19,608 nt of DNA, taken from NCBI GenBank assembly GCA_902478935.1, contig CABSMV010000022.1:1-19608 (forward strand), read 5' to 3'. Numbering within the stretch: the first letter of the stretch is position 1; each line of letters opens with the position of its first letter. The DNA is from an uncultured Collinsella sp. (lineage in GTDB: Bacteria > Actinomycetota > Coriobacteriia > Coriobacteriales > Coriobacteriaceae). Positions 1-6,299 of the stretch are shown piece by piece. The notes under the pieces were generated by a model, which worked only from the letters and a program-made list of their open reading frames with translations, had not been told where the DNA came from and ran no database searches. The position numbers were made by a program, and so were the translations under genes.

Positions 1-47
1 GAGATGCTCAGGAGTCTCGTGGGCTCGGAGATGTGTATAAGAGACAG
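1..47. other. Sequencing adapter (Illumina Nextera i7, Tn5 mosaic end), not genomic
   Basis: Bases 1-5 (GAGAT) match the end of the Illumina P7 sequence. Bases 6-13 (GCTCAGGA) match an 8-nt Nextera i7 index, which I recall as N704. Bases 14-28 (GTCTCGTGGGCTCGG) are the Nextera read-2 adapter, and bases 29-47 (AGATGTGTATAAGAGACAG) are the 19-bp Tn5 mosaic end. The four parts are in the exact order of a library adapter, so this is untrimmed adapter at a contig end rather than a natural transposon end. Annotation should start at about base 48. Confidence 0.97.
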
Positions 48-52
48 GCTAT

Positions 53-100
53 GGGATGGGCTTTTCTCGACAGCCGTCGGGGAAAGCCCATCCCCTTTTT
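53..100 (+). terminator. Rho-independent terminator of an off-contig upstream gene
   Basis: A perfect 12-bp stem (GGGATGGGCTTT at 53-64 with AAAGCCCATCCC at 83-94) is followed by CTTTTT at 95-100. The T-run lies only on the + side. It should therefore end a + strand gene lying left of the contig edge. No coding sequence of that gene remains here. Confidence 0.8.
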
Positions 101-119
101 ATGCGCTACCTACGAAGAC

Positions 120-147
120 CGTCCCCAGCGACTAACCATTGGGGACG
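120..147. repeat. Short palindrome with CGTCCCCA arms
   Basis: CGTCCCCA (120-127) is repeated inverted as TGGGGACG (140-147) around a 12-nt loop. It has no T-run on either strand, so it is a poor terminator. It lies between the off-contig gene's terminator and the end of the convergent acetyltransferase gene. It may be a member of a dispersed palindromic repeat family, which this window alone cannot show. Confidence 0.5.
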
Positions 148-177
148 TTCCTAAATGACTAGGTATGGCTGCTGGGC

Positions 178-819
178 CTAGACGGTTAGGTCGAGCTCGT
201 AGAGGAAGCTTTCGCGCGGCATGGCGTGGCGGCGTTCCTTGCGGTTGGCGCGGTGCGTGGCCGTGCGCTTAAAGCCGTGCAGCTCGTAGAACTTCCACGA
301 GCAGTTGGAATCGGTGTACAGGTGTGCGCTGGTCGCCCCGCACGAGGACAGATGCGAGATAGCGGCGTCGAGCAGAACCGTGCCAACGCCCAGGCCGTGG
401 ACATCGCGATCCACGGCAAGCAGTGTGACCTCGTTGTCATGCGGCAGCGGACTTTTCTCGAGCAGGCGGTTGTTGGTTCGGATGGTTGTGCGCACAAACG
501 AGAGGTACTCGGCGCAAGCTTCGGGCTCCAGCTCGCGCATCTGCGACAGCAACGCGCGTTCGGTATCCATCCAATGTTCCCTGACGGCGGTGCCGGAGCT
601 CTGTCCTGCACGCGCAAGCGCAATGCCGCGCGCCTCGCCATCTATAACTGCAACCTGCGAAAACGTCGAGGAAGAAAGGCAGTAGGCAAGGTCGCACGCG
701 GCTTCGAGGCGGTTGTACTCATCGTTATCCGAGTTGTTGTGCCAAAGCTGCTGCAGGATCAGCGCGATGGCGTCGAAATCTTCGGTATCAAACGGTCGGT
801 AGAGAACCCGCGAGACCAT
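178..819 (-). CDS. GNAT family N-acetyltransferase
   Basis: This 213-residue protein should transfer an acetyl group from acetyl-CoA to an amine; the substrate cannot be read from sequence. The C-terminal half carries the family hallmarks: a strand ending in LLAVD (about 133-137), the acetyl-CoA pyrophosphate-binding turn HGLGVG (141-146) and a motif-B segment FYELHGF (177-183) whose tyrosine is usually the general acid. The N-terminal 120 residues are less typical and probably set substrate choice. The start is supported by AAAGAGG just upstream on the - strand. It is a single gene, divergent from purH. A ribosomal-protein, antibiotic or small-amine acetyltransferase are all possible. Confidence 0.85.
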   Translation of the reverse strand: MVSRVLYRPFDTEDFDAIALILQQLWHNNSDNDEYNRLEAACDLAYCLSSSTFSQVAVIDGEARGIALARAGQSSGTAVREHWMDTERALLSQMRELEPEACAEYLSFVRTTIRTNNRLLEKSPLPHDNEVTLLAVDRDVHGLGVGTVLLDAAISHLSSCGATSAHLYTDSNCSWKFYELHGFKRTATHRANRKERRHAMPRESFLYELDLTV

Positions 820-1096
820 GGTGCCTCTTTCTTTTGCGGATACATATCGAGCAAAGTTCTACCACGCCGTCGGCATTCAATTATGGTGCCCTTGTGCTCC
901 ATCAACTCACCGTGCCCAGTGGCGCTCCTGCAACCTCCGCTCGCAAACTTTTTCTGCACATGCGTCCGTTGCGGGGTGCATCGATGCGCTCGATGCGCTA
1001 CATTAAATCAGTATTTTCAATGCCGCTGCGCGAGCGCTGCAGATCGACGTATCACCGACTCACAGAGCACGGCGGCGTACCAGACAGGAGGACTGC
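820..1096. promoter_or_regulatory. Divergent intergenic region, acetyltransferase / purH
   Basis: This 277-nt gap must hold both promoters. On the + side a perfect tandem 9-mer, CGATGCGCT, occurs at 982-990 and 991-999. It abuts a possible -10 box, TACATT (999-1004), about 90 nt before the purH start. AGGAGG (1086-1091) is a strong purH ribosome binding site, 5 nt from the ATG. I see no purine riboswitch core or convincing terminator here. Promoter calls are tentative because no good -35 is visible. Confidence 0.45.
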
Positions 1097-2704
1097 ATGG
1101 GATCTGATGTGAAGATCGCACGCGCGTTGATCTCGGTTACCGATAAGACGGGCGTCGTCGATTTCGCACGGACGCTGGTCGATGACTTTGGCGTCGAGAT
1201 CATCTCTACGGGCGGCACGGCTCGTGCCATCGAGGATGCGGGCGTTCCCGTAACCCCCATCGAGGAGTTCACGGGCTATCCCGAGATGATGGACGGCCGC
1301 GTTAAGACCCTGCACCCCAAGGTTCACGGCGCGCTGCTGGCCCGTCGCGATTCCGAGCAGCACATGCAGGAGGCCGCTCAGCACGGCATTAAGCTGATCG
1401 ACCTGGTCGTCGTCAACCTGTACGAGTTCGAGAAGACCGTCGCCAACCCCGAGGTCACCTTCGCGGATGCCATCGAGCACATCGACATCGGTGGCCCCTC
1501 CATGCTGCGCTCTGCCGCTAAGAACGCCGCGAGCGTTACCGTCATTTCCGACCCGGCCGACTATGATGCCGTCCTGGCCGAGATGCGCGAGACCGGTGGC
1601 TGCACCACGCTTTCCACCCGTCGTCGCCTGCAGGTGAAGGTCTACCAGACCACCGCCGCCTACGACACGGCCATCTCCCGTTGGCTTGCCGCCCAGGCAA
1701 GCGACGTGGCGGACACCTCTGCCAAGCTCGAGATCTCGCTGGAGAAGGTCGACGACCTGCGCTATGGCGAGAACCCGCAGCAGAAGGCTACGGTCTACCG
1801 CTTTGCCGAGGGCTGCGAGAACACCGCGAGTTCGCAGTTCCCGCTCGTGGGCTCCGAGCAGATCCAGGGCAAGCCGCTCAGCTACAACAACTATCTGGAT
1901 GCCGACGCCGCCTGGAACCTGGTCCGCGAGTTCGACGAGCCGGCCTGCGTGATCCTCAAACACCAGAACCCCTGCGGCTCCGCCGTTGCCGAGGACATCA
2001 CGGCCGCCTACGACCGCGCCTTCGCATGCGATCCCAAGAGCGCCTTCGGCGGCATCATCGCCTGCAACCGCGAGGTTCCCTATGAGCTGGTTGAGCATTT
2101 TGCCGACCAGAACAAGCAGTTCGTCGAGGTCATCATCGCCCCGAGCTACACTGCCGAGGCGCTCGAGCGCATGGCCAAACGCCCCAACCTGCGCGTGCTG
2201 GCCACCGGCGGCGTGGACCACGGTGCTCAGGTGGAGCTGCGCTCCATCGACGGCGGCATGCTGGTGCAGGAGGTCGACCACGTGACCGAGGATCCTGCGA
2301 CCTTTACGTTCCCTACCGACCGCAAGCCCACCGACGCCGAGATGGCCGAGCTCGAGTTTGCCTGGAAGGTCTGCAAGGGCGTTAAGTCCAACGCCATCCT
2401 GGTCTCCAAGGGCAAGGCCGGCATTGGCATGGGCCCGGGTCAGCCCAACCGCGTGGATTCTGCGCTGTTGGCCTGCGAGCGTGCCGAGGACTTCTGCGAG
2501 CGCGAGGGCGTGGAGAAGGGCGGCTTTGCCTGCGCAAGCGACGCGTTCTTCCCGTTCCGCGACAACGTCGACGTGCTTGCCGCGCACGGCGTGACCTGCA
2601 TCATTCAGCCCGGCGGCTCCAAGCGCGACGACGAGAGCATCCAGGCCTGCAACGAGCACAATATTGCTATGGTCTTCACCGGTGCCAGGCATTTCCGTCA
2701 CTAA
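1097..2704 (+). CDS. purH: Bifunctional AICAR formyltransferase / IMP cyclohydrolase
   Basis: This enzyme carries out the last two steps of de novo purine synthesis in the cytosol. It formylates AICAR with 10-formyl-tetrahydrofolate, then closes the ring to IMP. The 535-residue length is normal for the family. The N-terminal cyclohydrolase domain (about 1-150) shows STGGTA and the conserved block MMDGRVKTLHPKVHGALLAR. The transformylase domain (about 200-535) has the catalytic Lys-His pair in KHQNPCG (K288, H289), then GMGPGQPNRVDS, SDAFFPFRDN, IIQPGGSKRDDES and the terminal FTGARHFRH. The start is fixed by AGGAGG 5 nt upstream. No other pur gene is adjacent, and a terminator follows directly, so it is transcribed alone. 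Confidence 0.98.
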   Translation: MGSDVKIARALISVTDKTGVVDFARTLVDDFGVEIISTGGTARAIEDAGVPVTPIEEFTGYPEMMDGRVKTLHPKVHGALLARRDSEQHMQEAAQHGIKLIDLVVVNLYEFEKTVANPEVTFADAIEHIDIGGPSMLRSAAKNAASVTVISDPADYDAVLAEMRETGGCTTLSTRRRLQVKVYQTTAAYDTAISRWLAAQASDVADTSAKLEISLEKVDDLRYGENPQQKATVYRFAEGCENTASSQFPLVGSEQIQGKPLSYNNYLDADAAWNLVREFDEPACVILKHQNPCGSAVAEDITAAYDRAFACDPKSAFGGIIACNREVPYELVEHFADQNKQFVEVIIAPSYTAEALERMAKRPNLRVLATGGVDHGAQVELRSIDGGMLVQEVDHVTEDPATFTFPTDRKPTDAEMAELEFAWKVCKGVKSNAILVSKGKAGIGMGPGQPNRVDSALLACERAEDFCEREGVEKGGFACASDAFFPFRDNVDVLAAHGVTCIIQPGGSKRDDESIQACNEHNIAMVFTGARHFRH

Positions 2705-2733
2705 GTTTCGCCCCGGGACAAAATAATCTCTGC

Positions 2734-2769
2734 AAAAGACGGTCGCTCCGTTTGGAGGGCCGTCTTTTT
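2734..2769 (+). terminator. Terminator of purH
   Basis: AAAAGACGGTC (2734-2744) pairs with GGCCGTCTTTT (2758-2768) with one G-U pair. An inner CTCC/GGAG helix extends it, and the T-run ends at 2769. It lies 30 nt after the purH stop. Confidence 0.88.
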
Positions 2770-2809
2770 GGTATAAGAGGACGGAATGACTAACACGAAA
2801 GGTACAACC

Positions 2810-3517
2810 ATGCCCCAGATTGATGATGCCGAGCTGTTTGGCAATGCCGAGGATCAGCGTGCGTACGAGGATTTCTGCGCCAATCAGGAGGCAGTCGAGA
2901 AATTCACGCTCGACAAGCCCGCGCTTGTCTGTCGTTGGCGCATGTCCAACAAAAAGGTGCCCATGCTCAACCGTCACATCCGCGCGCTGTCCGAGCGTCT
3001 GGTGCAGGGCGAGCCACTTACCCATAACATGCTCAGTTGGGCCAAGCAGCACGTTGAGTGGTCACTTGCCGAGGGCGACTACACCGCCCGCGACGGCGTG
3101 CTCATGCTGGTGATCGACGTTAACGGCAACGCCGCCATGACGGTGGGCGAGTACGAGCCGCTGGCCGACACGTCGGCCAAGGCGCTGCGTGCCCGTTCTG
3201 CCGAGGCTCGCTCCGAAGCCGACGAGACCGGCGTGGCGCCCGAGCTGCTCGCCGCCGTCAACAACGGCGAGCTTGCCTTTGTGGCGCCGGCGGACGAGTG
3301 CCTGTGCGGCACGGCAACGCTCGTCGAGCAGCTGGCCCAGACCAAGGGCATCCCGGTCACGCGCGTAGACATTCCCGCGCAGCTCAAGGGCGCGCTGTTC
3401 CTGGTGAGCGACGAGCACGGCGTGGTTCCCGCAACCGAGACGGACGCTGCGGAGGCTGACGCCGCCACGGTCGCCTTCTTTGCCGACGGCTACGAAAAGC
3501 TCCGTGCCCGCCGCTAA
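2810..3517 (+). CDS. Uncharacterised protein resembling a compact class IV PLP-enzyme fold
   Basis: I do not recognise a named family. The order of features resembles class IV PLP enzymes (branched-chain aminotransferase / aminodeoxychorismate lyase). An N-terminal LNRHIRALSERL helix could match the usual H-x-x-RL segment. Next come a strand pair around LMLVIDVNGN and a lysine in TSAKALRAR that could align with the PLP lysine. The C-terminal half (GELAFVAPADECLCGTATLV, then LFLVSDEHGVVPA) recalls the usual P-x(n)-G-x-TR and T-x(n)-VVP elements. The usual E-x(n)-NLF motif is not clear and the protein is short (235 residues), so catalysis is doubtful. I place the start at 2810, with AAAGG 7 nt upstream. 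An in-frame ATG at 2786 has the weaker GAGGACGGA and sits only 9 nt after a possible -10 box (TATAAG, 2772-2777). Confidence 0.8.
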   Translation: MPQIDDAELFGNAEDQRAYEDFCANQEAVEKFTLDKPALVCRWRMSNKKVPMLNRHIRALSERLVQGEPLTHNMLSWAKQHVEWSLAEGDYTARDGVLMLVIDVNGNAAMTVGEYEPLADTSAKALRARSAEARSEADETGVAPELLAAVNNGELAFVAPADECLCGTATLVEQLAQTKGIPVTRVDIPAQLKGALFLVSDEHGVVPATETDAAEADAATVAFFADGYEKLRARR

Positions 3518-3531
3518 ATGATGTTTCTGGG

Positions 3532-3561
3532 ACGGGGATTAAAAACTCATTTAATTCCCGT
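3532..3561. repeat. AT-cored palindrome after the class IV-like gene
   Basis: ACGGGGATTAAA (3532-3543) pairs with TTTAATTCCCGT (3550-3561): 12 bp with one G-U pair and a 6-nt loop. The T-run that would make it a classical terminator is missing, although the TTTAATT in its own arm is suggestive. It lies 15 nt after the stop of the gene on the left and may act as a 3' end structure or be a dispersed repeat. Confidence 0.6.
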
Positions 3562-3652
3562 GCTCGTCGCGAGCGAGAGGCAAGCCTCTGCCACTCGCGA
3601 ACAGTTCTGTCACTTTGGTGCCGCGTGAGGCGCGTATCTGCGGATCCGCGGT

Positions 3653-3682
3653 CATAATGGGGCAAGACAACCAAGAGGGGGG
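3653..3682 (+). promoter_or_regulatory. -10 box and ribosome binding site of the two-component operon
   Basis: CATAAT (3653-3658) is a good -10 match 32 nt before the start codon, but no recognisable -35 sits 16-18 nt upstream. AGAGGGGGG (3674-3682) is the ribosome binding site. A weak -35 would be compatible with activation by a regulator, possibly the response regulator itself; this is inference. Confidence 0.5.
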
Positions 3683-3690
3683 CGGAATCC

Positions 3691-4362
3691 ATGGCGCTAA
3701 TCTATATCGTTGAGGACGACGAGCCCATTCGTCGTGAGCTTATCGACATCCTTGCCCGCGCCGGGTTTGAAATCGAGGCCTGCGAATCGTTTGAGCATGT
3801 CTCGCGCGATATTCTCGCCGCCGCGCCCGACCTGGTGCTGCTCGACCTGACGCTTCCCGTCAAGGACGGCCAGCATATCTGCCACGAGGTTCGCCGCGAA
3901 TCCGAGGTTCCCATCATCGTCCTCACGTCGCGCACGACCGAGATCGACGAGGTCATGGCCATGACGCTCGGCGCGGACGACTTTGTTCCCAAGCCCTACA
4001 GCGCCCGTGTGCTCGTGGCGCGCATCAATGCCTTGCTGCGTCGCACCGCGGCGGCGGGCGAGCGCAGCACGCTCGTCCACAAGGGACTGGAGCTCGATCT
4101 CGCTCGCTCCATGGTCACCAACATGCAGACCGGTACCAGTACCGAGCTCACCAAAAACGAGCTGCGTATTCTCTCGCTGCTTCTGAGCCGTGCGGGCAAG
4201 ATCGTCTCGCGCTCGGCCATCATGCAGGACCTGTGGGACTCCGACGCCTTCGTGGACGACAATACGCTGACCGTCAACATCAACCGCCTGCGCACCACGC
4301 TCGAAAAAATCGGCATCAAGGGGTATTTGACGACGCACCGCGGCCAGGGCTATTCGGTCTAG
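3691..4362 (+). CDS. OmpR/PhoB-family response regulator
   Basis: This cytosolic transcription factor is activated by phosphorylation from the kinase encoded 9 nt downstream. The receiver domain (about 1-118) has the acidic pocket EDD (8-10), the phospho-acceptor Asp52 in LLDLTLP, the switch threonine T79 in VLTSR and the conserved Lys101 in PKPYS. The C-terminal winged helix (about 130-223) contains the usual ELTKNELRILSLL start, the DNTLTVNINRLR recognition region and the terminal THRGQGYSV. Length (223) is standard. Such regulators usually bind direct repeats upstream of targets and often of their own operon. The target is unknown because no transporter or resistance gene is adjacent. Confidence 0.96.
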   Translation: MALIYIVEDDEPIRRELIDILARAGFEIEACESFEHVSRDILAAAPDLVLLDLTLPVKDGQHICHEVRRESEVPIIVLTSRTTEIDEVMAMTLGADDFVPKPYSARVLVARINALLRRTAAAGERSTLVHKGLELDLARSMVTNMQTGTSTELTKNELRILSLLLSRAGKIVSRSAIMQDLWDSDAFVDDNTLTVNINRLRTTLEKIGIKGYLTTHRGQGYSV

Positions 4363-4371
4363 GGGCCGGCT

Positions 4372-5415
4372 ATGTCGTTCGCCAAATTCTTCAAAGATGC
4401 GCTGCTTCCCGTCGCCGTGTGGACGTGCGGCGTGCTGCTGAGCTGCTTTGTGCTGACGGTCGCCGGCGCACCCGTTTCCATCGTGGTCGTGGCGGTCGGC
4501 GTGTCCTTTATCTTTGGCATGCTGGGCATCGTGATCGAGTACGCGCGCCGTCGTCGTTTTCTGCGCCAGCTGGAGCGTGCGGCAGAGGAGCTCGAGAGTC
4601 CCGCATGGGTGCAGGAGATGGTGCAATGTCCGACCTATGCCGAGGGCGAGCTCGAGTACGAGGTCTTGCGCCGGGTGGGCAAAGCCGCTTGTGACGAGGT
4701 TGCCGAAGGCAGGCGCCAGACCGATGACTATCGCGACTATATCGAGAGCTGGGTCCACGAGGCCAAGCTGCCTCTGGCGGCAGCCCATCTGATTTTGGAA
4801 AACCTGGACGGCAGCGAAGATGATCTGTCGCGCGTAGATGACCTCGGTCGCGAGCTTGCCCGCGTGGAGCGCTATATCGACCAGGCGCTCTACTATGCGC
4901 GCTCGGAGGTTGTGGAGCGCGATTATCTGATTCGACGTTGGAACCTCAAGGCTCTGGTGACGGGCGCAATCAAGGCCAATGCGCGCGAGCTCATCGCGGC
5001 ACACGTGGCGCCGGTGTGCGAGAACCTCGACTTTGAGGTCTTTACCGACGAGAAGTGGCTCGAGTTTATTCTGGGCCAGCTCATTCAGAACAGCATTAAA
5101 TATGCGCGTGAGGACGGCGCAAAGATCGTGTTTTCGGGTGCGTTGCTGGACGAGGGTCTGGCAAGCGAGCGCATCGAGCTTACCGTCGCGGACAACGGCT
5201 GCGACGTGAGCGCGGCCGACCTGCCGCGCGTGTTCGAGAAGGGCTTTACCGGCGACAACGGCCGCACCACCAAGCGCGCAACGGGCATCGGCCTCTACCT
5301 GGTGGCGCGTCTGTGCTCCAAGATGGGCATCGACGTCACCGCGGCATCGGAGCCGGGCGAAGGCTTCGTCGTAACATTCGCTTTTTCAACGAACAAGTTC
5401 CAATACTTTGAGTAA
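4372..5415 (+). CDS. Short two-TM sensor histidine kinase (BceS/intramembrane-sensing type)
   Basis: This 347-residue membrane kinase should phosphorylate the preceding regulator. Two hydrophobic helices (about 11-30 and 35-56) are joined by almost no external loop, as in intramembrane-sensing kinases. The phospho-acceptor His129 lies in WVHEAKLPL, close to the WVHxxKxPL of BceS-like kinases. The ATPase domain has the N-box LGQLIQNSIKYA, a G1 box DNGCDV that differs from the usual DNGxGI, the F-box LPRVFEKGF and the G2 box GIGLYLV. BceS-type kinases normally work with a BceAB-like ABC transporter that detects cell-wall-active peptides; none is encoded nearby, so the partner is elsewhere or absent. 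Translation probably couples to the regulator (9-nt gap). A bidirectional terminator follows. Confidence 0.93.
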   Translation: MSFAKFFKDALLPVAVWTCGVLLSCFVLTVAGAPVSIVVVAVGVSFIFGMLGIVIEYARRRRFLRQLERAAEELESPAWVQEMVQCPTYAEGELEYEVLRRVGKAACDEVAEGRRQTDDYRDYIESWVHEAKLPLAAAHLILENLDGSEDDLSRVDDLGRELARVERYIDQALYYARSEVVERDYLIRRWNLKALVTGAIKANARELIAAHVAPVCENLDFEVFTDEKWLEFILGQLIQNSIKYAREDGAKIVFSGALLDEGLASERIELTVADNGCDVSAADLPRVFEKGFTGDNGRTTKRATGIGLYLVARLCSKMGIDVTAASEPGEGFVVTFAFSTNKFQYFE

Positions 5416-5440
5416 CGCACACGGCAAACGGCCGCCCAAA

Positions 5441-5480
5441 CAAAACGTGCCGCCCCAAACGGGGCGGCACGCCATCTTTT
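5441..5480. terminator. Bidirectional terminator between kinase (+) and uspA (-)
   Basis: An 11-bp perfect GC stem (CGTGCCGCCCC at 5446-5456, GGGGCGGCACG at 5461-5471) with an AAAC loop is flanked by T-rich sequence on the + side (ATCTTTT, 5474-5480) and A-rich sequence on the left, which gives TTTTGTTT on the - strand. It can therefore serve both convergent genes. Confidence 0.85.
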
Positions 5481-5511
5481 ATCAGCCAACTCGTTGAAGT
5501 ACGGTGACGAA

Positions 5512-5602
5512 GGCGCAAGGCCGGGAGGGGTTATCTAAGCCGACATCCCGCAGCCGCGAAGCGGCGAGGACGTCGGCGTGATAACCCCGCAGGCCCTGCG
5601 CC
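5512..5602. repeat. Interrupted 91-nt palindrome between convergent genes
   Basis: Four nested paired blocks occur in order: GGCGCAAGGCC (5512-5522) with GGCCCTGCGCC (5592-5602, one mismatch); GGGGTTATC (5527-5535) with GATAACCCC (5580-5588); GCCGAC (5539-5544) with GTCGGC (5572-5577); and GCCGC (5553-5557) with GCGGC (5561-5565) around a GAA loop. No T-run follows. The shape suggests a dispersed palindromic element or a 3' end stabiliser for uspA mRNA. Confidence 0.7.
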
Positions 5603-5615
5603 GGCGGGAAGGAAC

Positions 5616-6053
5616 CTACTTCACGACCAAGATGTCGCAGTCCGTATTGCGTAGCAGGAACGTCGAAATCGAACCCAGCAGCGCATACTTGATCGAGGAC
5701 AGGCCGCGTGCGCCGCAGAGCACCAGGTCGGGCTTGACTACGTCGAGCATCTCGTCCTTGAGCGTCTCGCGAATACGGCCAGCACGAATCATGACCTCGA
5801 CCTCGGGAATGTCAGGATTGGCCTTGGCCTCCTCGAGCTGCTTGGCGATGGAGTTCTTAAATGCCTCCTCTAGGCCGTTGACCAGATCGACCGGATAGGA
5901 ACCGGCGCTCTCGAGCGCCGTGGAATCGATAACGTGGCCGATTATCAGCTTGGCGCCGTTGTTCGCGGCGACCTTGATGGCACGTGCGAGCACAAAATCC
6001 TGCTGCTCAGTACCGTCGAGTGAAACAAATACCTTGGTGTAGCCCTCGTTCAT
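5616..6053 (-). CDS. Universal stress protein, UspA family (ATP-binding type)
   Basis: This small cytosolic protein (145 residues) probably binds ATP and helps survival under stress or growth arrest; its precise role is unknown. The fold is shown by the N-terminal KVFVSLDGT strand with its conserved aspartate, the LIIGHVID strand and the C-terminal nucleotide loop. That loop follows the ATP-binding pattern G-x2-G-x9-G-S (GARGLSSIKYALLGS). It ends on the typical strand CDILVVK. The start has a strong AAGGAGGA site 5 nt upstream. It is a single gene, divergent from uppP and convergent with the kinase. Confidence 0.93.
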   Translation of the reverse strand: MNEGYTKVFVSLDGTEQQDFVLARAIKVAANNGAKLIIGHVIDSTALESAGSYPVDLVNGLEEAFKNSIAKQLEEAKANPDIPEVEVMIRAGRIRETLKDEMLDVVKPDLVLCGARGLSSIKYALLGSISTFLLRNTDCDILVVK

Positions 6054-6299
6054 GGTTTCCTCCTTGGTCTATCGCACGGGCGTGGGGCTCGTGCATCGGG
6101 CGGGCGCGGATGCGTGGCCGCCGGACACTTTATCTTGTTGCAGTTATACCCAAGGATTTGGGTTTGACCGCTCGCAATTCTGTGAACGGACGAGTTTTTT
6201 GGTAAGGGTAGGCGCAGACGCGCCCGAACGGTTGATAATGGGACATCGCCCGCACCGTCCGCAGAACAATATCGGCGGGTGTCTAACGAGGGGGTCCCT
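6054..6299. promoter_or_regulatory. Divergent promoter region uspA / uppP
   Basis: On the + strand GATAAT (6234-6239) is a probable -10 box for uppP, about 60 nt before its start; GAGGGGG (6288-6294) is the uppP ribosome binding site. On the - strand TATAAC (complement of 6143-6148) could be the uspA -10, next to a small dyad CCCAA-GGAT-TTGGG (6149-6162). No gene is visible between them. Confidence 0.5.

Noticed and set aside
29..47. Natural Tn5/IS50 end
   Set aside because: The 19-bp mosaic end is the engineered hyperactive form and is preceded by the Illumina index and read-2 adapter, so it is library adapter.
118..150. Terminator for the acetyltransferase gene
   Set aside because: The 8-bp palindrome has no T-run on the - strand side, so I list it only as a palindrome.
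820..1096. Purine riboswitch upstream of purH
   Set aside because: I find neither the conserved junction sequence nor a terminator/antiterminator pair.
1052..3052. A 666-codon open frame on the - strand opposite purH
   Set aside because: It is antisense to an unmistakable purH, with low-complexity composition. GC-rich genomes keep such shadow frames open.
3697..5004. Long - strand frame opposite the two-component genes
   Set aside because: It is a shadow of the regulator and kinase, with no ribosome binding site or recognisable domain.
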